Both the position numbers and the translations under genes were made by a program. A stretch of 64,000 nt of DNA from the NCBI RefSeq assembly GCF_902729405.1, contig NZ_LR746496.1:1550001-1614000 (forward strand), read 5' to 3'. The notes beneath the pieces are model-generated. The model had not been told where the DNA came from, searched no databases, and worked only from the letters and a program-made list of their open reading frames with translations. Source of the DNA: Acididesulfobacillus acetoxydans. Lineage in GTDB: Bacteria; Bacillota; Desulfitobacteriia; Desulfitobacteriales; Desulfitobacteriaceae. The stretch's first letter is position 1. Every line of letters begins with the position of its first letter. This document shows positions 45,802-54,676 of the stretch, one piece after another.

Positions 45802-46071
45802 CCAGGGCGGCGACCCTGTACCGTCAACGGCAGCCTGAGCCTGCTCCCACAGCTGTCGTCCGGAACGTCACTCTAATTCAGTTATGGATTATAGTAACCC
45901 AAAAATGAATTAAAATTTGCCTGGCTAGCGGTCAGCTGTGCCATGTAAATGTCCTGGAGAACAGTATTTGCTGGGAAGATCTAATTCATCATTGCATTAG
46001 ATAGCCATTAACTATTGTTGACCAAAGATTCAGACTCCAGTATTTAGGCAATAATTCTGAAAGACGCGGCT

Positions 46072-46087
46072 TGGCATCATTTTTGCA
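46072..46087 (+). promoter_or_regulatory. sigma-54 promoter of the nicotinate operon
   Basis: TGGCATCATTTTTGCA fits the -24/-12 consensus TGGCAC-N5-TTGCA with one change. It is 40 nt before the ALDH start at 46128, and an AGAGGGGG ribosome site lies between. The activator gene upstream (43975) supports it. Confidence 0.8.
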
Positions 46088-46127
46088 AGGGGAATAACGT
46101 GTTCAAACTTTTAGAGGGGGTTAGGTG

Positions 46128-47236
46128 ATGGCTGTAATTCCGGAGATTAGTAAATATTATGGAAGGCACAAACTCTTTATTAATGGCGAATGGATCGAAT
46201 CTAAGTCTGCTTCTGTAGAAATGAACTTAAACCCGGCAACGGGAGAGGTGATTTCAGAATTACCGAACGCTACGAAAGAAGAAGCCATAGGGGCGGTTAA
46301 AGCGGCCCACGAAGCTTTCAAGAAGTGGAGAGATGTCCCAGTGAGGGATAGGGCCCGCTTGCTTTTTGAACTACGCGCTAAACTTGAGGAAGGCTCCGAT
46401 GAATTAAGCCGAGTTCTCTGCCAAGACCATGGTAGAACTATTGGGGAAGCCATTGGTTCGGTAAGAAGAGTTATTGAAAATGTGGAATCCGCTTGTTCAG
46501 CGTTATATGGTTTAGCCAAAACTAATGAACATATTGAACAAGTTGCTCGCGATATTGATCAATACCTGACGTGGGAGCCGTTAGGTGCATTTCTTATTGT
46601 AACCCCAAGTAATATTCCCATGCACGCATGGTCATCTTTTGTGCCCTATGCACTGGCTGCAGGTTGCACTGTTGTGGTTAGCCCGAGCAGACAAGATCCT
46701 ATTGCGGCTGAATACATCTGTCGAGTGGCTCAGGAAGCGGGCTTTCCTCCTGGAGTTATAAATCTAGTTCATGGCGGTAGAAATGTTAATAAGGAGATAT
46801 TGGTCCAACCTGAGATTAAAGGAGTAGGATTTATTGGTTCTAATAGAGCAGGATGGGAACTGTTTGAATTATGCGGAAGATACGGAAAGACCTCGTCTAT
46901 TAATGGTAATGGGAAGAATAACTTTGTAGTAATGCCTGATGCAGACTTTGATGAAGCCGCGCAGGGTCTTTTGAGATCTTGCTTTGGTATGGCTGGGCAG
47001 CGTTGTTTGGGTGTTGACAATGTAATCATAGTTGGGGATAGATACGATGAGTTTAAGAGTAAATTTATAGAAGCTGCTAAAGGCATCAAGGTCGGCTATG
47101 GCCTAGACTCTGAAACAGACCTAGGACCACTGGTTTCTCAAGCGGGGAAAGATAAGGTAGTACGTTGGATAGAGGAGTCACTCAAAGAAGGTGCCAAAAT
47201 GGTGGTTGATGGTAGAAATGTTAAGGTGGATAATTA
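46128..47236 (+). pseudogene. methylmalonate-semialdehyde-dehydrogenase-like ALDH, 5' part
   Basis: The first 369 codons of a CoA-acylating aldehyde dehydrogenase. It has TPSNIPMHAWSSFVPYALA, FIGSNRAGWELFELC (NAD-binding), the segment NGNGKNNFVVMPDADFD in place of the usual catalytic-base Glu, as in MMSDH enzymes, and the catalytic Cys in GMAGQRCLGVDN. MMSDH enzymes oxidise and decarboxylate beta-formyl acids to acyl-CoA. The frame stops at TAG 47234 in the inserted transposon. With the 3' part (49860) it would be 494 residues, full length. It is the first gene after the sigma-54 promoter. Confidence 0.9.
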
Positions 47237-47367
47237 GATTCCCCTGAAAAACTGCTAATTCGAAGAAATCTCTGCCACAGATATCCAACCCAACTCGCAT
47301 GAATAAAGGGTTTAGCAACGGAGGCATTGGCTGGATGTTATAAAATAGGGACTTTTTCAGGGGAATC
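47237..47367. mobile_element. 131-bp MITE, second copy
   Basis: Same as 39459-39589: GATTCCCCTGAAAAA and TTTTTCAGGGGAATC ends. The inner TATGTA (47368-47373) was carried along, whereas the outer flank is now TAATTA. Confidence 0.85.
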
Positions 47368-47376
47368 TATGTAGCA

Positions 47377-48207
47377 CTATATCTGATCATGAGTACCTTT
47401 AACAATCCGTTTTTTGTTTCTCTGAAGAACGGGGCTGAGTATGAGGCTAAGAAATTGGGGTATAAATTAGTCGTACAAAATGCCAATAATGATAATCAAA
47501 CTGAATTAAACCTGGCACAAACAGATATCTTGAAGAAACCGGCAGTCCTGATTTTAGATCCGGTGGACAGTAACGCGATCGTTACGGCCATTGATAAAGC
47601 GAACCAAGCGGGGATACCTGTATTTGCGTTTGATCGCAAGCCCGCTGGAGGAAAGCTTGTAACTTTTGTTGGCTACGATGCGATTCAAGCTGGTAAGAGA
47701 GCCGCTGACGCTCTCGCAAAGGTGTTGAATAACACCGGTAAAGTCGTGGAAATCCAAGGTATTATGGGTACAAATGTGGCTCAAGATCGCAGTAAGGGTT
47801 TTGAGGATGAAATAGCCAAATACCCGAATATCCAGATCGTGGCCAAACAGCCCGCCAATTTTGATCGGAGCCAAGCACTAAACGTTATGACGAATGTGCT
47901 TCAAGCTCATCCAAACATCAATGGTGTCTACGCCGCCAATGATGAGATGGCCATGGGAGTTCTGGCGGCACTTAAGGCCCGTGGTCTCGAGGGTAAGGTA
48001 GCTGTAATTGGCAATGATGGGATCAAAGATGCACTGGATGCCATCACTGCCGGGACGTTGGCTGCTACAAATGCTGAATCACCCTTCTACGAAGGTGTTA
48101 AAGTGGCTGATATTGCAGGACGTATCTTAAAGAAAGAAACTGTTCCACCCGCCACGACACTTGAAGGCCAGCTCGTGAATAGGGATAACGTAGCTAGATT
48201 GCCCTGA
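47377..48207 (+). pseudogene. sugar-binding protein gene fragment (second copy)
   Basis: Identical in translation to 39599-40429: an RbsB-type protein without signal peptide and with the last 14 residues replaced by IS sequence. It is cargo of the composite transposon. It has no functional link to the ALDH gene around it. Confidence 0.88.
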
Positions 48208-49853
48208 AAAACTAAGCAAACTCTGTGCAAAAATCCCTCGAAACAAAAAGGAATTCACTAGGATTTTGTGGAAATTTAGAAGTGACCAAACAACGAAACT
48301 CCACAACCACCCTTTAGAGAATTCCTCGTTCCTGTGGTTCTCCAAAGGGACATGAAAATCCTTTTTTGGGGGGCAAAAAATGTTACGACTTCGCAACGAA
48401 CAGCTTACAATTTGGGACTCCATTTTGCCGAAGGAAGTGCTGGAACTAAGCCCAGAACTCAAGACGGTTGATCGTCTCTTGGATGATGAGCGATTTATGG
48501 AGCCCTTTCTCTCTCACTGGAATATTCGTATTGGCCGACCAACTGTTCCGGTGGAAACTTATCTCCGTCTAATGTTTCTCAAATTCTGTTATGGATTTGG
48601 CTATGAAACACTTGTTAGCGAAGTCAGTGACAGTATCAAATGGCGGCGGTTCTGCCGCGTTGATCTCGATGCCTTAGTGCCGCACAGTACGACATTGATC
48701 AAGCTGAGCCAGAAATACGGGGACGAAATCATTGAGGATCTGAACAAAAAACTTGTTACTAAGGCGAGTCAGGAACAGATGACACGGAACCGGCGGCTGC
48801 GTACAGACACTACAGTAACCGAATCCAATGTTCACTACCCAACGGATGCCCATCTGCTGGCGGATGCAGTAAAAACCATAACCCGACAGGCGAACCGCCT
48901 TTGCGATCAAGTGAGTGGCACAGTTCCTAAGATGAGGAATCGTTTTCGTTCAACGAAAAAACGGATACTGGAAATCGGCAAGACCTTGAAACGGCGAAGC
49001 CATGAGGCGGTACAGGAGGTTCGCAACATCACGGATAAGCTTGTGGATAAAGCGATTGAGACGATTTCCGATGCCCATCGGATAATGGATAAAGTTGAAG
49101 AGACTTGGGGCGAGCAAATAAGCCCAGCTCTAAAAAATACGATCGAGAAATTGGACAAGCTCATTCATACCACGGACAAGATTGTCAATCAAACGCTTCA
49201 GGTGAACAGCGGAAAAACACACATCCCGCAACGGGTAATTAGCCTCTATGATCCTGACGCGAGGCCTATCCAGAAGGGCAAGTTGAAGAGCCCGACGGAA
49301 TTTGGCTATAAGACCGAAATCACAGAGAATGAAGACCGTCTGGTTACGGATTACAAAATCCATATAGGCAACCCCAGCGATGAAAGTTTGCTCTTGGGCA
49401 CCGTGAGACGCCACATCGAAAACACTGGGCGGATCCCTTACGCTGTTGCCACTGACCGTGGTTACAGCAGTGGTAAGAATGAAGCAGCTTTAACCGAACT
49501 GGGGATAAAACGAATATCCATCCCAAAGAAGGGCAAGAAAACTCAGAAGCGACAAACCCATGAAAGGCAAAGATGGTTTCGACGTCTGCAAGCATGGCGT
49601 GCTGGTGGAGAAGGAACCATTAGCATCTTGAAACGTAAATATGGCCTGGGGAGGAGTCTGCTCAGAGGACACCGCGGAGTTAGCATCTGGGTGGGATTTG
49701 GCATACTGACCTACAATTTAAGAAGATTGGCCGCCATGAATTAGGAAATGGCAAGGAATACCCCTCTACAATGCCGGGGATTCATACTGATGTATTCCGA
49801 TCCCAGGGGGTCGGTCAAGGGACGGTTTGCAAACCTACTTTTTCAGGGCAATC
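48197..49853 (+). mobile_element. 1,657-bp IS, second copy
   Basis: Same IS as at 40419. Its inner TAGCTA (48191-48196) is present on the left only; the right flank is TAATTA. This shows that the IS did not jump here on its own. Confidence 0.88.
48380..49744 (+). CDS. DDE transposase (ISNCY/IS1182-like), second copy
   Basis: Translation identical to 40602-41966, with all three acidic residues present. Presumably the enzyme that moved the composite unit by acting on the IS right end and the MITE left end, which differ from each other by one base. Confidence 0.85.
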   Translation: MLRLRNEQLTIWDSILPKEVLELSPELKTVDRLLDDERFMEPFLSHWNIRIGRPTVPVETYLRLMFLKFCYGFGYETLVSEVSDSIKWRRFCRVDLDALVPHSTTLIKLSQKYGDEIIEDLNKKLVTKASQEQMTRNRRLRTDTTVTESNVHYPTDAHLLADAVKTITRQANRLCDQVSGTVPKMRNRFRSTKKRILEIGKTLKRRSHEAVQEVRNITDKLVDKAIETISDAHRIMDKVEETWGEQISPALKNTIEKLDKLIHTTDKIVNQTLQVNSGKTHIPQRVISLYDPDARPIQKGKLKSPTEFGYKTEITENEDRLVTDYKIHIGNPSDESLLLGTVRRHIENTGRIPYAVATDRGYSSGKNEAALTELGIKRISIPKKGKKTQKRQTHERQRWFRRLQAWRAGGEGTISILKRKYGLGRSLLRGHRGVSIWVGFGILTYNLRRLAAMN

Positions 49854-49859
49854 TAATTA

Positions 49860-50235
49860 TCCTAAAGGGTTCTTCCTTGGACCTACTATTTTAGAAGACG
49901 TGAATGTGGATATGTCTATGGCCAAAGTTGAGGCTTTCGGTCCGGTTGCCGCGTTGATCAAAGGTGATAGCCTTGAACAGGCAATTGAGTGGATTAATAC
50001 AAAAACAAATCTCGGACATTCAGCTTGTATTTTTACGAGCAATGGCAAGGATGCACGTCGGTTTAAGAGAGAAGTTAACGTGGGAAATATCGGGATAAAT
50101 GTAGGTGTTCCTCAACCATACTCATTTTTCCCACTGGGTTCAAGAAGAGAATCTTTTGTAGGAACCGCTAAGTCTAGACTGGCTTCAATGCGCTTGTTCA
50201 TGGATGAAAAGACGGTTTGTGAACGATGGATATGA
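49860..50235 (+). pseudogene. methylmalonate-semialdehyde-dehydrogenase-like ALDH, 3' part
   Basis: The last 125 codons, resuming as T + CCT AAA GGG (YPKGFFLGPTILEDV), then VEAFGPVAALI, ACIFTSNGKDARRF and the end VPQPYSFFPLGSRRESF, which resembles the MMSDH C-terminus (PLPMFSFTGSRSSF). The frame matches the 5' part exactly, so loss of the transposon and one TAATTA would restore the gene. Confidence 0.9.
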
Positions 50236-50259
50236 TAAATTTTAAAGGAGAGCAAAGTA

Positions 50260-50838
50260 ATGCAAATACGCAAATTTTTAACTATCGTTGAAGAAACTCT
50301 TGAAGAAGCGGGAAAAGAGCTACCCGTAAAAATACGTAAAGCTGCAGCACTAGCCGTAATTAAGAACCCCTTTGCAGGTAAGTATCAAGAAGACTTAACA
50401 GAACTAATGGATATTGGAGAGAAGCTTGGAGGAATATTGGCAGCCAAGGCAGTAGAAGCCTTGGGTATAGATAAAAACAAAGTAGAAAGTTATGGTAAAG
50501 CAGCAATCGTGGGCGAAATGGGAGAGCTGGAAAATGCTGCCGCTATTCTGCATCCCAAGCTGGGTAAACCATTTCGTGAGGCAGTTGGTGGTGGTAAAGC
50601 AATAGTACCGTCGGCTAAAAAGATGGGAGGAATAGGTACTGCCATTGATGTGCCTCTGCATTACAAAGACGCTGCCTTTGTACGTACCCATTATGATGCA
50701 ATGGAGGTCAGGGTGAGTGACGCTCCCCGAGCAGATGAAATTGTGGTCGCGCTGGTGGTCACTGATGCCGGGCGTCCATTGGCCCGGATCGGTGGTTTGC
50801 AGAAACAAGAGATTAAAGGCGAAGATGGTCTGAGATAA
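50260..50838 (+). CDS. amino acid synthesis family protein (DUF1185)
   Basis: A 192-residue protein of the DUF1185/AA_synth family, with KAAALAVIKNPFAGKYQEDL, GEMGELENAAAILHPKLG, GGKAIVPSAKKMGGIGTAIDVPL and ADEIVVALVVTDAGRPLARIGG. Its biochemical activity is not established. AAAGGAGA precedes the ATG, 24 nt after the ALDH stop. Members occur in degradation clusters for nitrogen heterocycles and amino acids next to ALDH and amidohydrolase genes, which fits here. Confidence 0.8.
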   Translation: MQIRKFLTIVEETLEEAGKELPVKIRKAAALAVIKNPFAGKYQEDLTELMDIGEKLGGILAAKAVEALGIDKNKVESYGKAAIVGEMGELENAAAILHPKLGKPFREAVGGGKAIVPSAKKMGGIGTAIDVPLHYKDAAFVRTHYDAMEVRVSDAPRADEIVVALVVTDAGRPLARIGGLQKQEIKGEDGLR

Positions 50839-50863
50839 AATGTTCATGATAGGGGGGCTGACT

Positions 50864-52024
50864 TTGGCTACTCTGGCGATTACCAATATCGGGACCATAG
50901 TAAGTGGAGATATTCGGCGGCCACTGCTGGTAGCAGACACCGTCTTGGTACGGGATGAAAAGATTGTAGCTGTCGGTGATTCAGGGATCCTAGCTGGGAT
51001 GCAGGTGGATAAGACGGTAGACGCCCAGGGGGTGACACTGATGCCTGGGCTCATCGACTCCCATACTCATCCGGTGTTGGGTGATTTTGCTCCGAGACAG
51101 AAAATGCTCGATTATATCGAGAGTTCTCTACATGGCGGGGTGACCACCATGATATCGGCGGGTGAGCCCCATTGGCCCGGTCGGCCGAAGGATCCCACAG
51201 GGGTTAAGGCTTTGGCTGTTGTGGCGGCGCGTTCTTTTCAAAACGCCCGACCGGGCGGGGTAAAAGTGCATGCGGGTGCGTTGATTCTGGAACCGGGATT
51301 GACGGAAGCAGATTTTGCTGAACTGAAGGAAGCCGGAGTCTGGCTGGTGGGAGAAGTAGGGCTGGGCGGTGTCCGCAGACCGGAAGATGCGGCGCCGATG
51401 GTGGCCTGGGCTCATAAATATGGATTTAAGGTGGCCATGCACACCGGTGGCACCTCGATTCCCGGCAGTTCCACCATTACGGCTCAAGATGTTCTGGCGA
51501 TTAAGCCTGATGTGGTTTCTCATATTAACGGTGGGACGACAGCCGTAGCACCCGGAGAAATCGATAAAATCATTGAACTCAGTGATTATGCCATTGAAGT
51601 GGTGCAGTGCGGCAACCCCCGTGCAGCCCTCCGGGCCGTGCAGCTCTTAGCTTCCCGCCGGGAACTGGGGCGGCTAATTCTGGGGAACGATGCCCCTTCC
51701 GGTACCGGGGTCATTCCTTTGGGTATGCTGCGCAACCTAGCTTTTCTGGCTGCAGTGGGTGAAATGGAGCCGGCCCAGGCTGTTGCGGCGGCTACCGGCA
51801 ACACCGCGCGGGTTTTCGGGCTGGCGGCAGGGGTGATAGAAGCCGGACGGGAAGCAGATCTGGTCTTAATGGATGCTCCTATGGGTTCTTTCGGTCGGGA
51901 TGCCTTGGAAGCTCTTGCTGTCGGGGACCTTCCCGGTGTGGGCATGGTCATTGTGGACGGTGAAATTAAAGCCGGAATCAGCCGGAACACGCCGCCGCCT
52001 AAGCGGAAACCCATCTTGAAATAA
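50864..52024 (+). CDS. ena: enamidase (ring-opening amidohydrolase of nicotinate fermentation)
   Basis: This 386-residue metal-dependent amidohydrolase resembles the E. barkeri enamidase throughout: NIGTIVSGDIRRPLL, PGLIDSHTHPVLGDFAPRQK with the metal-binding HTH, SLHGGVTTMISAGEPH, MHTGGTSIPGSSTITA, DVVSHINGGTTAV, VVQCGNPRAA and LGNDAPSGTGVIPLGMLR. That enzyme opens 1,4,5,6-tetrahydro-6-oxonicotinate to 2-formylglutarate and ammonia. TTG 50864, 7 nt after AGGGGGG, is preferred to ATG 50840, which has no ribosome site and adds residues without homology. It overlaps no neighbour and lies 25 nt after DUF1185. Confidence 0.88.
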   Translation: MATLAITNIGTIVSGDIRRPLLVADTVLVRDEKIVAVGDSGILAGMQVDKTVDAQGVTLMPGLIDSHTHPVLGDFAPRQKMLDYIESSLHGGVTTMISAGEPHWPGRPKDPTGVKALAVVAARSFQNARPGGVKVHAGALILEPGLTEADFAELKEAGVWLVGEVGLGGVRRPEDAAPMVAWAHKYGFKVAMHTGGTSIPGSSTITAQDVLAIKPDVVSHINGGTTAVAPGEIDKIIELSDYAIEVVQCGNPRAALRAVQLLASRRELGRLILGNDAPSGTGVIPLGMLRNLAFLAAVGEMEPAQAVAAATGNTARVFGLAAGVIEAGREADLVLMDAPMGSFGRDALEALAVGDLPGVGMVIVDGEIKAGISRNTPPPKRKPILK

Positions 52025-52038
52025 TGGAGGGAGGGCTT

Positions 52039-52914
52039 ATGTTCGAACTCGACGCTTACTATCAGCCTGAATCATTGGCCGTTGCCCTCGAATTGTTAGC
52101 CAAATCGGACGGGAAATTACGGCCGTTGGCAGGGGGAACGGACTTAGTGCCCGCTTTGGCCAAAAGGAAAATCCATTGTCCGGGTTTGATTGATTTGTCC
52201 GCTGTTTCAGAGCTACGCGCAATTATTGCAAGGGAACATGAGATCCAGATTGGCAGCATGTCAACTTTTGCCCAAATTGAAGAATTCCTTGTCATCCGGA
52301 ACAGATTTCCGTTGCTATCTGAGGCTGCTGCCTCAGTCGGCTCGCCCCAAATTCGTAATACTGGAACGATTGGCGGAAATATTGCCAACGCTTCCCCGGC
52401 AGCAGACATGGTCACAGCCCTCATTGCTCTCGAAGCGGAAGTCAGGTTGGATTCTAGCGAAGGGTTCAGGACTGTACCGTTGCAGAACATTCTGGAGGGG
52501 GCCGGAAAAACCCATATCCGACCGCAGGAGATTATTACTAACATTTTAATAAGACCGCTTGCGCCAGGGAGTAGGAGCGGCTATATCAAATTAGGTCGTC
52601 GCCGGGCCTTGGCTATTGCCAGGCTTAATCTAGCCGTTATTCTGGCCGTGCATGAAAACAAGATCAGTTTGGCCCGTGTGGCCTTGGGAGCGGTAGGGCC
52701 GAATCCTTGCCGAAGTTCCGCTTTGGAGACGACGTTGGAGGGACAGCAGATTTCGAGCACTCTGGTTGATACCTTTGCCAGCGAAGCGGAAAAGGAAGTG
52801 GTAAGAATGCTGGGTTCCCGCCCTTCGGTATCTTATAAGCAGGAGGCTGTAAAGGGAATTGCCCGTGAATTATTGCCCAGGTTATTTTCCAGTACTGAAG
52901 GGGTGGTGGCCTGA
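52039..52914 (+). CDS. ndhF: nicotinate dehydrogenase FAD subunit
   Basis: This 291-residue protein of the CO-dehydrogenase flavoprotein family has the FAD motifs RPLAGGTDLVPALAK (about residue 30) and TGTIGGNIANASPAADM (about 110), and SGYIKLGRRRALAIAR. It passes electrons from the Fe-S subunit to NADP or another acceptor. GGAGGGAGGG precedes ATG 52039. It is followed at once by the small Fe-S subunit; the next two genes encode the split molybdenum subunit. Confidence 0.9.
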   Translation: MFELDAYYQPESLAVALELLAKSDGKLRPLAGGTDLVPALAKRKIHCPGLIDLSAVSELRAIIAREHEIQIGSMSTFAQIEEFLVIRNRFPLLSEAAASVGSPQIRNTGTIGGNIANASPAADMVTALIALEAEVRLDSSEGFRTVPLQNILEGAGKTHIRPQEIITNILIRPLAPGSRSGYIKLGRRRALAIARLNLAVILAVHENKISLARVALGAVGPNPCRSSALETTLEGQQISSTLVDTFASEAEKEVVRMLGSRPSVSYKQEAVKGIARELLPRLFSSTEGVVA

Positions 52915-53409
52915 ATGGACAGGTTTCCCTTGCACATGAAAGTCAATGGCACTCAGATGACGGTGGATGTCGATCCGGGCATGCGTTTGCTGGATGTGTT
53001 GCGCGATGTATTGGGTTTAACGGGCACGAAAGAAGGCTGTGGTGAAGGAGAATGCGGTGTCTGTTCCGTGATTCTGGACGGGAAAATTGTGGATTCTTGT
53101 TTGGTTTTGGCACCGCAGGTCCAAGGCCGGGAGATCATCACAATTGAAGGGGTGGCCCGCAACGGTGAGCTTGATATCTTGCAGGAGGCTTTCTTAGAGG
53201 CCGGGGCTGTGCAGTGTGGATTTTGCACACCGGGAATGATTTTGGCAGGCAAGGCGTTGTTGGATAAGAATTCCCATCCGGACAGGCGGGAAATTGCCCG
53301 GGCCATATCTGGTAATCTTTGCCGCTGCACCGGTTATGCCAAGATCGTCAAAGCCGTGGAATTGGCGGCAGCAAGAAGGTCCGGGAAAGAAGGTGCTACC
53401 GGTGCTTGA
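52915..53409 (+). CDS. ndhS: nicotinate dehydrogenase [2Fe-2S] subunit
   Basis: This 164-residue protein binds two 2Fe-2S clusters: the ferredoxin-type GCGEGECGVCSVILDG (about 42-57) and the C-terminal cluster with VQCGFCTPG and CRCTGY. It is a typical small subunit of a molybdenum hydroxylase. The start codon is 2 nt after the stop of ndhF, and the end overlaps the next gene by 17 nt. Confidence 0.93.
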   Translation: MDRFPLHMKVNGTQMTVDVDPGMRLLDVLRDVLGLTGTKEGCGEGECGVCSVILDGKIVDSCLVLAPQVQGREIITIEGVARNGELDILQEAFLEAGAVQCGFCTPGMILAGKALLDKNSHPDRREIARAISGNLCRCTGYAKIVKAVELAAARRSGKEGATGA

Positions 53410-54676
53410 AGGCGGAGTTGTCGGTCAATCCGTGCAACGGGTGGATGGCTTGGTCAAGGTTACGGGAGAGAGCTATTTTGCCGCCGATGAGAAGGTTCCG
53501 GCTGCTTTGGTTCTCAAAGTGCTGCGCAGTCGTGTCGCTCATGCCGTCGTCAAGCGGATTGATATTTCCGAAGCGGAAAAAATCCCGGGTGTGGTACGGG
53601 TGTTTACTTATGCGGACATTCCGGGTGAAAACAGTTACGGTATTATGGTTAAAGACCAGCCGGTCCTGACGGACAAAATCCGGTTTATCGGAGACGCTAT
53701 AGCTTTGGTGGTCGCGGAAAACCCGGACGCCGCCCGGAAGGGTGCGGAGGCTGTAAAGGTAGAGACTGAGGAGCTGCCACCCCTTTATGATGTTTGGTCC
53801 GCTATGGCGGAAGGCGCTCCGCCTATTCATGACAAGGGAAACATTCTAACGGTGGGCAGGGTAAAGAAAGGGGATGCCGCAGCGGCTCTGAGCCGGGCGG
53901 ATGTTGTTATTAGCAGGCTCTATCGTACGCAGAGGGTGGAACATCTCTATTTGGAAACGGAAGCCGGTATTGCTTACCCGGAACATAACGGCCTTACCAT
54001 CAAAGTGTCCACTCAGAATCCGCATTATGACCGGCGGGATGTGGCCCGGGTCTTAGGCCTGCCCATGAATAGGGTGAGAATTATTCAGACCCCGACCGGA
54101 GGTGGTTTTGGCGGCAAACTGGACATATCCGTGCAGTGCTTTCTCGCTTTAGCGGCCTGGAAACTGAGGCGCCCGGTCCGGATGCTCTATGACCGGGAAG
54201 AATCTTTTATCGCAACCGCGAAACGGCATCCTTTTATCATTGATTACACCAGTGGGGCAAACCGGGAGGGGCAACTTTTGGCTGTCAAAGTCAGGATTAT
54301 CGGCGATACCGGGGCATACGCCTCCTATGGTCCCGCCACACTGATCAGGGCGGCTGTCCATGCGACGGGACCGTACGAAGTCCCCAGTGTGGATATCGAG
54401 GGACTTTGCGTTTACACCAATAATCCGTTTAGCGGCGCCATGCGCGGTTTTGGCACACCGCAAATGGCTTTTGCCTTTGAAAGCCAGATGGATCTGCTGG
54501 CGCAAGCTTTACAAATAAGCCCCCTGGAAATCCGCCGGCGCAATATCTTGCGTCCCGGTTCGGCTACGGCAACCGGGCAAGTTCTGTCCGACAGTGTCGG
54601 CATCGCTAAAACCTTGGCAGCGGCATGGGAAAAGGCCTGCCAGGTGATGCCCGGTCTGGGAGGTGAGAACCAATGA
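53393..54676 (+). CDS. ndhL: nicotinate dehydrogenase large molybdopterin subunit
   Basis: The N-terminal part of a molybdenum hydroxylase catalytic subunit, 427 residues, close to the 425 of E. barkeri NdhL (from memory). It has VQRVDGLVKVTGESYFAAD, YLETEAGIAY, TQNPHYDRRDVARVLG, TGGGFGGKLDISVQ and the segment FSGAMRGFGTPQMAFAFE that lines the Mo pocket. It ends where most family members continue into a second half, here encoded by the next gene. GTG 53393 is chosen; the frame is open upstream but inside ndhS. Position and division identify it as nicotinate dehydrogenase rather than xanthine dehydrogenase. Confidence 0.88.
   Translation: MLPVLEGGVVGQSVQRVDGLVKVTGESYFAADEKVPAALVLKVLRSRVAHAVVKRIDISEAEKIPGVVRVFTYADIPGENSYGIMVKDQPVLTDKIRFIGDAIALVVAENPDAARKGAEAVKVETEELPPLYDVWSAMAEGAPPIHDKGNILTVGRVKKGDAAAALSRADVVISRLYRTQRVEHLYLETEAGIAYPEHNGLTIKVSTQNPHYDRRDVARVLGLPMNRVRIIQTPTGGGFGGKLDISVQCFLALAAWKLRRPVRMLYDREESFIATAKRHPFIIDYTSGANREGQLLAVKVRIIGDTGAYASYGPATLIRAAVHATGPYEVPSVDIEGLCVYTNNPFSGAMRGFGTPQMAFAFESQMDLLAQALQISPLEIRRRNILRPGSATATGQVLSDSVGIAKTLAAAWEKACQVMPGLGGENQ

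Larger units (their letters stand above)
47237..49853 (+). mobile_element. composite unit, second copy, inside the ALDH gene
   Basis: A 2,617-bp duplicate of 39459-42075, flanked by the 6-bp repeat TAATTA (47231-47236 and 49854-49859). It therefore moved as one unit, using the left end of the MITE and the right end of the IS. Encoded proteins are identical to those of the first copy, so the transfer is recent. Confidence 0.93.
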
